A stretch of DNA of 64,000 nt from Valencia hispanica (Eukaryota > Chordata > Actinopteri > Cyprinodontiformes > Valenciidae). The translations under genes and the position numbers were made by a program. How positions within the stretch are numbered: the first letter of the stretch is position 1; every line of letters starts with the position of its first letter. The stretch spans positions 2,628,501 through 2,692,500 of the forward strand of contig OY747702.1 in NCBI GenBank assembly GCA_963556495.2, in the 5' to 3' direction. The notes below the pieces were generated by a model. It was given only the letters and a program-made list of their open reading frames with translations. It was not told where the DNA came from and made no database searches. Of the stretch, positions 46,673-58,799 are shown in pieces.

Positions 46673-47310
46673 CCGGTATTTATTAAGTTACCTGGTTAGT
46701 TTGTTGTAGATCAGTGTTAAACTCACACCACAACCACACAGCCAGCCTACTGACATTTCTGACAGCTAGCAACACAATTACACTCTAACAAAACATTTGT
46801 ATATTTTAAACAGATGTCAAACAAACACAACCAGACCACGTAAAAAGTAATGTATTGAGGAGTTACCAAAAAAAATAGAATAAGGACGAGCCTTGAAAAT
46901 AGGAACACAAACAAGAACACATAATAATCCTAATCGCATGGAAATTGTGAACATTTTTTGTCTGTATTTGCATGCATTCATATTTAGAGATTTCACTATA
47001 TACTCAAATATTTACACCCAACCAACTCTGGACGCATCACCAATCCAACACAGAGTAGGAATTCAACATAAGACTAAAGAGGGTCATCAAAGTATTTTAG
47101 AATCAAATGTGAAGTCAACTGTCATAGACCTAAAGTTAGGACAAACTGCATCATGTAACTGCACAATAATAACAAGCACAGCCACAAATATACAGTACAC
47201 CACTACTGCTGAAAAACAGTAGAATCAAGTCTTAGTGAACAACAGTAATGTTGTATAAGCAATACTAGAGACTGATAAACTCAAATAAACTGATAAACTA
47301 ATTATATTCC
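46673..47310. other. No confirmed gene; 109-codon unrecognised frame
   Basis: A plus-strand frame at 46893-47222 (no ATG at its upstream end; first ATG at 46938) ends in a Thr/Ser-rich stretch (TASCNCTIITSTATNIQY). I do not recognise it; it could be a degenerate transposon or retroviral piece or chance. Confidence 0.3.
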
Positions 47311-49187
47311 CATGGCCTCAGATAATGGACTTGTGTCTGTTCTGGTTTTGTTAGATCTCAGTGCTGCTTTCGACACAGTCGATCACAATATTCTCTTAGA
47401 AAGGCTTGAACATGTTGCAGGGATCAAAGGAACAGCACTAGGCTGGTTTAAATCATATTTGTCTGATAGATTCCAGTTTGTCCATCTAAATGATAAATCT
47501 TCTTTACACTCAAGGGTTATGTGGTGGAGAATTGTTATGCAATTAGAAATTAAGTGTATATTCTCTGTTTAGTGAATGTATCTAGGGTAAGATGACAAAT
47601 TTATTGTTACAACTTAATGTTTATGATAAAGATGTGTCAGGTCACCAGAGAGACAGATGCCGGGGCAGTAAGATAACAGTCTGTACTACGGATGGGCTGT
47701 TTCATGCGTTGCTATCAGACTCGCATGAACCAGTACTCCAGAGGCAGGGCGTGAAGGTTGGAGAAGATGTCTGCAGAGATAAACAGTGATTGCTGAATAC
47801 TGTTTAAGCGGTTAGTCAGAAAGGTTGGTTTGGGTGATGCAGGAGTAACTCTGTCCCCTCTATGTTCTGGCCATACATGTTTGTATTAAATACTTAAATG
47901 CCTTCTGGGACTCAGTCTTCTTTATTATAGAAACCCTGAGATACTTTTTTTGCATTAACAGTGACCTGTGGAGTTCCACAGGGTTCTGTGCTTGGACCGA
48001 TTCTTTTCACCATATATATGCTCCCAGTTGGTAGAATCATTAGACAGCATGGGATACATTTCCACAGCTATGCCGATGATACACAACTATATTTATCCAT
48101 AAATCCTGATGTCAGTTAGGTAGATTACAGGCATGTCTGGAAGACATAAAAACAAAGATGACTCTAAACTTTTTGCTTTTAAATTCTGACAAGACAGAAG
48201 TTGCTGTCTTTGGACCAGAAGTTCTAAAAAAGAAACTGATTAGTCAATCACTTCATCTGGATGGCATTAAATTGGCCCCCAGTAATAACGTAAAGAACCT
48301 CAGCGTTATTTTTGACCGAGACTTGACATTTAAATCCCATATTAAACAGGTTTCTAGGATTTCTTTCTTTCACCTCCGGGAATATTGCTAAAATTAGAAA
48401 CATCCTGTCCAGGAGTGATGCTGAGAAACTAGTCCATGCATTTGTTACCTCAAGGTTGGACTACTGCAATTATTTACTATCAGGTAGTCCACAAAATGCC
48501 ATTAAAAGCCTTCAGTTGATCCAAAATGCTGCAGCAAGAGTTCCGATGAATATTAAAAAGAGAGATCACATTTCTCCTGTTTTAGCTTCCCTTCATTGGC
48601 TCCCTGTTAAATCCAGAATAGAATCTAAGATCCTCCTTACATACAAAGTCCTTAATAATCAAGCTCCATCATCCATCAGAGCTTTATTCCGTGAGGCAGA
48701 CACTCTGTTTACTTTTAAGGCCAGGCTTAAAACTTTCCTTTTTGATAAAGCTTATAGTTAGAGTGGCTTAGGTCATCCTGAGCTATCTCTGTAGTTATGC
48801 TGCTATCGGCTTAGACTGCTGGAGGACAGACTGACCACTTTTCTTCACTCTGCTACTTCCTTTTCTACTTCTACTCTTCAGTTGTATTTCAGTACATTCT
48901 GTTAATTCGACTGTTAACTTTGTTTTCTCTCAGTGTTTCTTTCTCCATAGAAGCTACACCTGGTCTGGTATCCTGCCTGGCTGCAATGCCCTGTTGGACG
49001 GGGGGCATCGACATCTGTATCAACGGGCCCAAAGTCATGCCAATGACTGACGCAATTTGCTGGGATTCCTTAAATAGGAAACTTTTTAACTGATTGGAAT
49101 GTTTGTATAAATGTATTGAAATGACTTCTTGTTAAGTGCCTTGAGATGACATCTGTTGTGAATCGGTGCTATATAAATAAACTGAAT
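47311..49187 (+). mobile_element. L2/Maui-type LINE, 5'-truncated (L2-E), split by a solo LTR
   Basis: Plus-strand L2 with VLVLLDLSAAFDTVDHNIL (motif A, 47341 on), KGTALGWFKSYLSDRFQFV, then a solo LTR, then [14 protein letters not shown] (motif B, 47966 on), [13 protein letters not shown] (motif C, intact), a frame loss near 48112, SDKTEVAVFGPEVLKKKL, and a C-terminal part to about 48761. The 3' UTR ends GGTGCTATATAAATAAACTG (about 49168-49187). It belongs to the same subfamily as L2-F at 58800-61244. Frame changes near 48112 and 48390 make it inactive. Confidence 0.85.
47520..47960 (+). mobile_element. Solo LTR (family S), 441 bp, inside L2-E
   Basis: TG...CA insertion flanked by GTTA (47516-47519) and GTGA (47961-47964), a 4-bp duplication with one change. 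Begins TGTGGTGGAGAATTGTTATG and ends TTTGCATTAACA. It is homologous over its full length to the minus-strand copy at 16293-16737. It splits the L2 codons directly before CGVPQG. Confidence 0.88.
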
Positions 49188-49583
49188 CTTCAAGCTACTG
49201 CTGCTAAAGGTGGTTCTACAAAGTAATAACTGATGGGGTTTAATAAAGTTTTTTCCATCGCTGTAAAAGAGCGGGAGACTCTCTATTAAAAATTGCTTGT
49301 CAGAAAAAGAATTACCAAGGCATCAAGATTTAGTTGGGAGTCCTGTGGATATCCCTGTTTCACACAGTTGCTAGTTTTTTTTTTCTCTACAGCTAATCTT
49401 CTAAGTGACTCCATAGTTTTCACAAATAAACCTCAGGTGATATTGTACTCGTTATAATATAACACCAACTGCAGGTTGGCCCTGAAAATGACTACTAATG
49501 AATGTACACCTTTTTAACACTAACAGAGTGCTGTAAATCTGTTGTGTTGCTTTGACATTAAAGTGTTCTCATTTCTGTATGTT
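49188..49583. other. No gene seen
   Basis: AT-rich sequence with no recognised element between L2-E and SINE-2. Confidence 0.5.
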
Positions 49584-49598
49584 TTAACAACCATCTTT

Positions 49599-49792
49599 TT
49601 ATTTAAAAGGCTTTTTGGGCCTGAGTTTCCTTTATTGACAGTGGACAGACTTTTTGAAGGGGGAGAGAGGTGGGGGAAGACATGCGGCAAAGGTCGCCTG
49701 GGATGGGACTCAAAGCGGGGAAGGCCACGTCGAGGACTGAAGCCTCTGCACATGGGGTGCCTGCTCTAACCACTGCGCCACGCGATGCCCCC
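49599..49792 (-). mobile_element. tRNA-derived SINE (SINE-2), same family as SINE-1
   Basis: Minus-strand insertion flanked by a perfect 15-bp duplication TTAACAACCATCTTT (49584-49598 and 49793-49807). On the minus strand it starts GGGGGCATCGCGTGGCGCAG (A-box region TGGCGCAGTGGTTAGAGC), has a B-box-like GCTTTGAGTCCC, a CT-rich body and a CAATAAAGG...AAAAAGCC end. It matches SINE-1 at 4081-4271 throughout, differing by scattered changes. Intact duplications suggest a relatively young insertion. Confidence 0.85.
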
Positions 49793-50221
49793 TTAACAAC
49801 CATCTTTAAGTGTAGCGTTTTTCTTGACTGTTTGTGAACGTTACATAGCCAGTTTTAGCCATTTTTGATTCACCTCTATGGATCAGCCTTTACATTATGC
49901 TGTGGTTCCGTGATACAGATCCTGTAAAAAGTATCGAACAAAGCAGATTACTTTACCCAAACAATATAAAATAAACTAAACAGTAGTTTGTTGGAGAAAT
50001 AAAGTCTCTATCAGATAGCAATAATTAGTCATGAATTTGTGCTTCTCTGTTATTGGACTTTGGAAGCAGAGTGAACCATTTATAGAAAAAAACTAAGTCG
50101 ACCAGTTTTCTGGTTTTCTCATCACTTTCAGCTCTGTTAGGCAACATTCAGCATTTTAAAAGCAGCTTTAGTCAAAACAAAACCGAGCAGACATTTTTTA
50201 CAAATAACTTATGCTTGTATA

Positions 50222-50525
50222 TATTGTGGCGACTGTGACTCAGGAGGCAGGAGCTCGTCTGTATCCAGTGGGTCGCCAGCTTGAACACTTGCTCTGTCTG
50301 TCTTGATCGTTGTGTCCTTGGGCAAGACACTTCACCCTCCTTCCAGGTTAGGGTTAGTGTGTACGGCTTCCTCGTTTCTGTCAGTGTGCCCCAGGGCAGC
50401 TATGGGACCAATGTAGCTCACCATCACCAGTGGGTGCATGGTTGAATGACTGACTGTAGGATAAACCGCTTTGGGATCCTAAGGACTAGATAAAGCGTTA
50501 TACAAGTACAGTCCATTTGCCATTA
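50222..50525 (+). mobile_element. SINE-like repeat (SINE-3)
   Basis: The tRNA-like head (TGTGACTCAGGAGGCAGGAG and a degenerate B-box near 50275) is followed by a body with TGTCCTTGGGCAAGACACTT, a common teleost repeat core, then CCCCAGGGCAGCTATGGGAC and a LINE-like tail AAAGCGTTATACAAGTACAG near 50495. The ends are approximate and no clear duplication was found. Family name not assigned. Confidence 0.7.
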
Positions 50526-51699
50526 ATATAATATATGAAAACAGTGGGTCATCACCCAAGAGATGAAGAGGAATTGAGTTTTCTTTCTTAATGCAGTAAT
50601 TAATTTTATTTAAAACATGATTGGTGTATCTAACAGACACCTGGCTTTCCAAGGTCAAAAGTGATCCATCAGCAAGTCAATTATGTTACATTTCTAATAT
50701 CTAACCAAATCAGAGCAGGTTATGTTTTTCCTCACTCATGGGTGTTTGATAAAAGCACTTTATGCAAAGAAAAGATAATTAGGGAGTTTTCATTGGTAAA
50801 TAGTTAAATAAACAAATAAGTCAAAATGAAATTAAAAAATAAATAATTTTTTCTCAGAATATCCTGACCTGTCTATGGTTTGCATTTTCATATTTATTCA
50901 TTTCATATTTACATTTCATATTTAGCTAACATAAACATGTTTTATGTGAACATCATATTTTATAGGAACATTGTTAAAAGTTCCTTGACCTTTGAATTAA
51001 ATTTTTTTTAGTAAAGTCTGTATTTAGGGTGGATGTAATATTAAATGTGACCTTATTTGAACCTGTTTTACTAATACTCAGTTTTTAAAAATGCTTTCAT
51101 AAATTATTTAAATCATACATTACCATAGATAACATGTATTTAAGTATTGTGATTGTTGGTTATAATTCAGACCTTCTGACATGTGTACTGTTGTGGAAGA
51201 AAAATAGCTCCTTCCTTTAACCAAAGACAAGGCTGCAGTCCATTCAATGTTTTACATATTTTTTAAATAGGCCAGATTACAAGTCAAACCCCCCACCCTA
51301 AACGGTGCCATGCTTGAACTCTCCCCCACATCCCATATGCCTAATGATATCTAGCATATAGTAGTCTAACATGATCTTCCTACGTCCCTCCTACACAGTC
51401 TTGATGTCTGGTCCCACAAGGTTAAATCACTTCACACTGTAGATGGAATGAGGTCAGAGCTCAGACCTGCTTCTCACTGATGTCTGTTTACACACTCTGA
51501 TCTACTCTACAGGACATATTCCCTAGATACATTTACTAACATGTAACTAATCAATTAATTCACATTACTTTGAAATATTCCCATCACAGTACGTAACACA
51601 ACATGTAAGGAAAGTTTTGTTTAGTAAGTTTTTTCTTGCAACAATACTTGTTGACTGTATATTAATTAATTAATACATTCCATCATTAACTCCATCATT
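50526..51699. other. No gene seen
   Basis: AT-rich, apparently unique non-coding sequence without recognisable frames or repeats. Confidence 0.5.
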
Positions 51700-51839
51700 A
51701 AATAATTAATAATTTTTTCTTGCCCACAGCCATCATCATCTACTACAACTCCTTAAAGAATTAATTATATAAAACTATACCAACACTTAATTTACCTCTG
51801 GGATCAATAAAGTATTTTTGAATTGAATTGAATTGAATA
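51700..51839 (+). mobile_element. LINE 3' end (unassigned clade)
   Basis: A C-terminal coding trace FLPTAIIIYYNSLKN then a stop, a short 3' UTR with CTCTGGGATCAATAAAGTAT, and a (TTGAA)n tail at 51818-51838. A very similar sequence is embedded in the hAT-type element at about 40650-40760, which supports its identity as a dispersed LINE end. Confidence 0.55.
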
Positions 51840-52245
51840 GAATATCACATGTGATTGTAAAGCCTGTTTACTTACCTTTAAATGGTGCAAAAATGGATTT
51901 GGATGCAAGATTAACCAACGATACCATAATCCGTGAGAGCGGTGATTCAGAACGGGTTACCTAGCCTGGTTCCCTGTTGTTCTTCCCTCTGCATCCGCAT
52001 GGCCAGGGAATGACTTGGCTGAGAAGTGTTGTGTAGTGTGGAGACTAGGACCATGTCACTTCTTGGTGGGTTTGGAGCATCTGTTCTTAGTGTTGGGCCA
52101 ACTGTAAATACCTAGAACCACCAACAGGAGTAATTGTAACCCCAGACAAAAAAAAGGAGAAAAAAAAAGAAAATACTGACTGCACACAGTTGGTTGTTTG
52201 CTGTTGAGATTTTTCTATTGCAACCAGCTCGTAGCATGGACAACT

Positions 52246-52319
<74 letters not shown>
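52246..52319 (+). repeat. (AT)n microsatellite
   Basis: Uninterrupted AT dinucleotides, about 37 repeats. Confidence 0.95.
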
Positions 52320-52321
<2 letters not shown>

Positions 52322-52624
52322 ATATATCAGCAGGAAAGAAATCCACAAAAACCAACCGAGAACCCGCTCTCTCTGTAAAAAATGGCTATGAGGAAAAGTC
52401 GGGCATATATCCAATCAAAGGTTAATTACAAACTTCAGAACAAAACACAACATCATATCCACCCAATTCTCCTGTCAAGTAACTGGCATAAAACATTTCA
52501 AGAGCTTGAGGAACTCTATCTAGTTTAACATCTTTCAAACCATGCCTATTCTGCTAGGGATCGCTGTCTCGTGGTTAGTCTGTTACCTCCTCACCATATT
52601 TGATGTGCTGCCATCGGATTCTTC

Positions 52625-52815
52625 CATATATATATATATATACACATACATATATATATATATATATACACATACATATATATATATATATATACATACA
52701 TATATATATATATATACACATACATATATATATATATATATACACATACATATATATATATATATATACATACATATATATATATATATATTTTTTTTTT
52801 TATATATATATTTTT
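52625..52815 (+). repeat. Compound (TA)n / ACACATACA microsatellite
   Basis: TA tracts of about 8-11 repeats separated regularly by ACACATACA or ACATACA spacers, giving a higher-order unit of roughly 24-30 bp repeated about six times, ending in a T-run. Long Tyr/Ile frames on both strands are artefacts of the repeat. Confidence 0.9.
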
Positions 52816-55800
52816 TTTACCACTTTGACAGTATTTCTTTTAATCATCCCCTGTAAGCTGATCTGACAGAGAAATACAGTTAGTTATTCTAGTCATGTGG
52901 TCAAAATTGCAGTGAGCTGAAACAATTGTTCAAAATTGACTGCTGCAAATTTTGAAATGATGAACAAAAGAAAATTGAGAAAATCTGTTTTAGCCCTGCT
53001 CCAGAAGATCAGTGTGCATGGTTTGAATGGAGAGAATTAGGGTGGCTTGCATAGAGGAATCCAGCATGAGTCAGGTCAGTGTTCCAGGATAAAAACAAGA
53101 CTTAGATTTGGCAAAATATGATTGAAATATATTTCAGCTGTAACCAGAAGAGGCGTGTTTGATGGTCCCAGTATTAGATGTTGCTGTAGCAACCGCATGA
53201 ATTCTCCACAGCATTATCACGCATTTCATGACCCAACATAATTTCATTTATGAGCTCAACAGATTATTTAATCCTGGGTACATCCTAAACCTAAAACAAA
53301 CAGTTACAAAATATCACAAGCAGATAACAGACTAATAGCTAGTAGTAAACTAATGCTGCATTGTCTTTGATGTAAACTATCTGTATACAGTTCACTCATC
53401 CACCTCCATGTTGTATGGGGGAACAACTGAATGCTCTAGGGGAGTTTTTCTAAAAAGGTTTTGTCAGTAGAAATATGGAAAATATAGTTACCCCTAAAGG
53501 TCACAACTCTTCACGTCAATCTGCTATATTTAGTATTTTTTTTTCCACTTTTAGCTGAATCAATTATGTGACAAACATGTCTCTGAAGTCTAAATGTTCT
53601 AACTACATAAAGTAGAAAGAATTATTCTCCCTCGCCTAGGGTTATTTTTTTCTCTTCTTGACAATTGAACTTTTGTATTTTTGACAGTCTAACCAGATGA
53701 AAGTAGCTATTTAACTGTGACATTTTTCCCCAAAGATTTCTTTTTTACAGTATTTTGTTGGTCAACAGGTATTCTGCTCACAGTTTATGGAGTTTATGAG
53801 TTTTAAAACAACAAAAGCAGCTTTAATAAATGTTATATTTGTCATTGTTAATGCACCTCTGACACAGAGTCAACATGACTCGCTCTGGGAGCTCTAGGAG
53901 GGATTTTTAAAAGTCTAATTAACCAGTTGTGAGAATCAAATCTATAGAAATTAACAGGTTTCCCAATCATAAAAGATATATTACATAGTTACATGATGAA
54001 AAATAATTTTAATTTTAAAGTTTATTTTTTAATCATAGATTTGGAGACGCATGCATCAAATAATTTATTCTATCGTTGTCTAAATAAATAAAAAATACAT
54101 ATGATATTATTATCTAAATCTTTAATAATTATTTCATATATTGCCTCATGGACATGTGCTGCAAAATGTGATGAACTTATTTTACCTCTCCATATTACCA
54201 GAAACTCAGTCACTCAGCAGCTAAAACATAGTATAGAAAAGGTGTTTGGTCTGCAGCTGAGCTTCTCTGCTAGTTAACCAATCAGATGTTTGGGTTTTTG
54301 TATAGTGAGCCATACCAGAAGCATAAGTTGTTTCATTATATACTTTAGCATAGGAAGCAAAAATCATTTTTAAAATGTCATTCATATTTATGTTTCAAAT
54401 CTTCAATAAATTCACTCATTTAATTAATGTATTGAATAATAAGGGCTCCATCTAAGACCATCCTGCCCCAGGCCCTGTCAAAGCTGTCAGCTGGCCTGTG
54501 TTAGACAATTCCTAGTAATCTAGATAAACAGGACAGATCTATGCAAATAAACTATGCAAATAAACGGACATCATAATGAAAATAAACTTACAGGAAAACA
54601 TGACCAAATATCACTGGAAACAACCTTGAAGGTTTTAAGAATTAAAAAAGAATAATTCTAGAGTTCACTTTGATGCAGCACCAGAAATAATGAGATTAAC
54701 TGATCTTCATGTTTTAGTATACTGACCAACTGTTTGCAGTGACTCTCACTAAATGATATGAAGACTTAAAATCTATTAGGAAACAATTTAGTTAATGCTT
54801 GAATCTGCATTTTGTCAGTTTGACTCACTTTGTTTGATTTATTGAAGGTCCTGCCAGTATATTAGTTATTCAGTGGGAAAGTGTTCCCTGCTTTCTTCCT
54901 GCTCGACATGCAGGATGTGAAAGGAAAAAAAAACACTTAATTGTGATGTTTACATCTCAGATGGCAACCCCTCCCAGCAACGCATGGAGAGCGTCTCACA
55001 ACATTTGCTTGATGTATGGAGGGGAGATAAAACATATGCTCCTCAGAAGAGTTTGTCTATCTTCACTTTGTTATTCCAATATCCTCTTCATTTCTTTTAT
55101 AGCATCTGTATGATAGGATCATCAGTCATTTGCATGCGTGTGCCTGAGACAGAGAATGATTGGTTTTGCCTGACATCATTTTTGGATGCTGTCTGGGCCT
55201 GAAAAAGTTCATCTTTGTAGGAATACGGGAAAGAGCTTGAAAATAGGAAAACAAGAGGACACTTTCTCTCCTCCCCCGGTTGAAGATAATCTTGTTTTTG
55301 ACTTGAGTGATAGGAAGGGATTTTGCAGGCTCTCCATCTGTTTCTGACGGCTTTGTCTTTATGTCAAAATTGGATTTCTTAATCTAATAGCTGAGCCACT
55401 GGCCTTTTCTGTGTCGCAGCGCAGATTGCTGTACCTCTATAGGAAAGCCTCCTTATGATCTGTAAACAACAGGGAGCCCTGGGTTACAATATTGACCACA
55501 GAGATGATATGTAAATCCAAGTTAGGTCTTGGTTGAAGGGGTGTTCTCTGGACAGACACAGGGACAGTCTCTGAAGCAGGATCAGGTGGACTAAACTGGC
55601 CAAGGATTAGGAGAAAGATCTATTTCCCGGATGTTTCTTGATGCACTGTCACATTATGTAAATCCCCACTCTGTAAGAATTCTACTGATAATGTATTTGC
55701 CTGCATCCCAATGAGCAGCGCCAATTGACCTCCATTGACTTCCCAGCCCCATCACTTCTTTCCTTCCCTGGGCTGTCTCTCCTGTATTTCCCCCATGGGG

Positions 55801-58660
55801 GTCTGGAGGGAGCTGGCAGCACCCCCCCCGTTGCTGCCTTTACAGGATTGCTGTGAGAGAGATCACAGGGCGTCTAAGCCGTGAACAAGACAAGTTCAGG
55901 TTGTGGGGGAAGCAGGAGGCCCGCGAGGCTCTCACTCAGACAAGTCAGGGCCCCGTATCTCCTCCATCTGTTCTCTATCTGCCTGTCTTCAGAGCCAAGT
56001 CAGCTCCAGCAATTCTTCCTCAGCTTCTCCTCTGTCTGTCTCTTATCTCACCTGCTCTCCTCCCCTCTCTGTCTTCTTTCTCCACCTTAAGCACCTTTCC
56101 TCTCTGACAGCTAGAACCAGATTAATTGACAGACTGACCTGTGGAAAAGCAGCACTCAGGATCAGACAGGACTCCTTTCTCAGCTACAGCAGCGCCTAAT
56201 TTTTTCATTTTTCTTCTATGCGTTCCTTCCCTCTGACTTGGAAATGAATCCTAGCCAGGAGCGTGGAAAGTCAGTCATGGCAGATGAAGAGTGTCAGGCC
56301 AGCAGGGGAAAATAGTGGATAGATGATTTGACTGGTTTATGCAGCTTGAACCTTGATAAAGTAAATTCTGCCACCAATTTGACCTCTGACCCCCCTCTGT
56401 TGGAAGGCCTTCATCTTGTACAGCTAAGATGTTCCGACCGAGGCAGGGTGGCAGCCCCTCTCCTCACTTGAAGCAAACCTTTACATAAATCCTATCGTCT
56501 GTTCTCTTGTTCTTCTTCATCACACATCAGCTTCTCCTTCAGTACAACATGTCATGTTGCCCACAGCAGACCTGCTGTCCTTTTTGGAAGTCAGTGCTCA
56601 GATGTGAATCATGCACACAGACCCCACTGTTGATTTAACAACACTGCCATTCATTTTTTTCCCCTGCCATTTCTTTCCCTTTTTCCTGCTCCAAAGTGCC
56701 ACTAAACATTATCTTTACAACTGTGAAAGCTGACAGCTGCCAGTAGGAGTGAAATAATTGCTGCTGCCAGAGTGACAGATGGGATTGGCTGGCTTGTATA
56801 ATAGTAGAATAATGTCATTCTTATCTAAAACATTTGGAAGCGGGGGGGATTGATGCATTCTCCAGCTATGGATGAGCCAGTTTTTGGAAGCAAGGCAGTT
56901 TAAGCAAGAGCATTCAGACATTTTGTGGCTTCGTATTCACCAAATGTTTTAGTTTTGGTCCATCACACACAACAAAGGCGTTCCCACGAGCATCTTGGCA
57001 ATTCTCAGCTTGAAATCCACCCTGTTGCTTCCCTGGCACAGAGACGACCAACACTGAAGCCTCACACTCTGATCGCAAATGGTTTCTGTGGGTGTTCTAG
57101 TGACATTCACAGCCAGCTGTGTCAGTAGGATGCTGGCTTTGTCTTGCATTCACTCTGAGAACACTGCCGTGTTGCCTGTAACATTTCCCCCCGTTCATCC
57201 AGATTGGACTGATTCACCTTTCCATCAGCTTGTGCTTCACATTCGGAGCTTCAGCTGTCCCTTCACATACATCACACGCAGAGCGAGCGCCATCATTGCC
57301 TCCAACGCTTCCAAATCATCTCTGAGACAGTAATTTATGGTCACAGCAGTGTTTTTGTCAACTCATATGAGGCAAACGCATCAAAGTGTTTCATTCATAA
57401 TCCATCTCATAGATCCAAAGGAGCTCTTACACCGAGTACAGTCCAATTTTATGGAATCTATTTTATGTTTGAGCTTAATTATCACCAAGGAGAAAAATAA
57501 CTCATTTTATATTATTTCTTATCTGCATCTTAGCTTTACTTCATGCTGTTTTTAACATTTCTTATGAGGCCAAGAGAAAGATTTTACAAATTTTACCAAC
57601 GTTTTTCAGGGTTGAGTGAAAAGAAGAAGAGTATTGAATAACTAGGATGTGGTCACTTGGAAAATAGCAAATATCAATAATGATTATGATTGCAGCATTC
57701 CAGGTTTAATCTGTCCCTGTCCTGTTGTCTTTTACCTTCCTGACCCACATGCAGAACACAATACACAGATCTGAGCGGTTCAAATGTTTATTGAAAAGGT
57801 TGAAGATGAGGTCAGAAGCCAGGGAATCTCCACAGGGTGAAACCAGAAGCACTGAATTATTTGGATGAAGAATTATGATGAATCGGGTAGAGCTTACTGT
57901 AGTTAATGTGAAGTGAAGCCAAGGAGGGGAATGAGTCTGGGTGGGAGTGTCCGTGGGTGTTTGTGATACGAGGACTGATAGGCAACTGTAGCTGCAGGCT
58001 GATCACGGAGGGTTCAGAGATATGAATGATGAAACCATTGAAGAATTGGTAGCAGGTAAATACAAGTTTTCAGAGCATGAGGATCACGAGGGAACTCAGA
58101 GGGCTAGAAGTACCGTATAAGGTAAACACTCAGGCACTGACTGTTTATAAAGCCAGCTAATGGCTGATGCCAGCCAGGTGCACTGATGGATCTAGGAGAT
58201 GGCTCCGCCCTCCAGCGGTGATGCACAGCTCCCATCTCTGTCGGCACCCTCTGGATGACTCACAGGAAGATGAGGAAAAAAGAAGACACAATACACCACA
58301 CAAACACCCCAGACTCTTGACACTCTCTTCACATTGTCTCTCCATCTCTGCTGAATTTTAGAGTAAATCCCAGAAGAGCTGCTGATTAGTGAGACATGTT
58401 TTCTTCTGCTCCTCTTGTTCTCATCTGCAGCAAAACAACTTAAACAGCATTTCTTATTTCTCCTTCTGTCTCAGTGTCTACTGTATTACTCTGTATATGA
58501 ACTTATTATCAAAGGTTTTTACTGTCAAGAGAGCAAACTATAACTCACACAGATCATTGTGCTACCTGATCACTCTTCTGGCATCACAACAGTCCTTCAG
58601 ATGTGGACTGTGGTATCAGCAGCAGATTATTCTTTTATTTCACGCTAAAGTGTAAAAGCG
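52816..58660. other. Repeat-poor region without recognised genes
   Basis: Nearly 5.8 kb with no LINE, SINE, DNA-transposon or LTR features that I recognise, in contrast to the rest of the window. GC content rises around 54.9-57.3 kb (CT-rich, e.g. 55740-56110). Frames at 55853-56199 and 56925-57333 overlap each other in several frames and show no domain. About 57770-58340 (with GAGCGGTTCAAATGTTTATTG at 57774) could be part of an unrecognised repeat. Unique intergenic or regulatory DNA is the likeliest content. Confidence 0.45.
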
Positions 58661-58799
58661 GGCCGCACAGTGGCACAGTTGTTAGCACTGTTGCCTTGCA
58701 GCGAGAGGGCCCAGTGTTCTAATCCTGGTTTAATATCTTTCTGCATTGAGTATTCATGTTCTCCCTATGTTTTCTCTCCGGGTAATCTGACTTCCACCC
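58661..58799 (+). mobile_element. SINE-like repeat (SINE-4), left half
   Basis: Begins GGGCCGCACAGTGGCACAGT, with A-box-like GTGGCACAGTTGTTAGCAC and B-box-like GTGTTCTAATCCTGG, then CATGTTCTCCCTATGTTTTC and CTCTCCGGGTAATCTGACTT. It stops at the 3' tail of L2-F; the right half resumes at about 61245. This is an abundant repeat type in teleosts. Confidence 0.75.

Noticed and set aside
55853..56199. Three overlapping plus-strand frames in CT-rich DNA
   Set aside because: All three frames are open because the sequence is CT-rich and lacks stops; no domain, splice context or conservation signal is visible.
57770..58345. Candidate host exon or transposon end
   Set aside because: Short frames lack domains and I could not define repeat termini; left as an unassigned part of the repeat-poor region.
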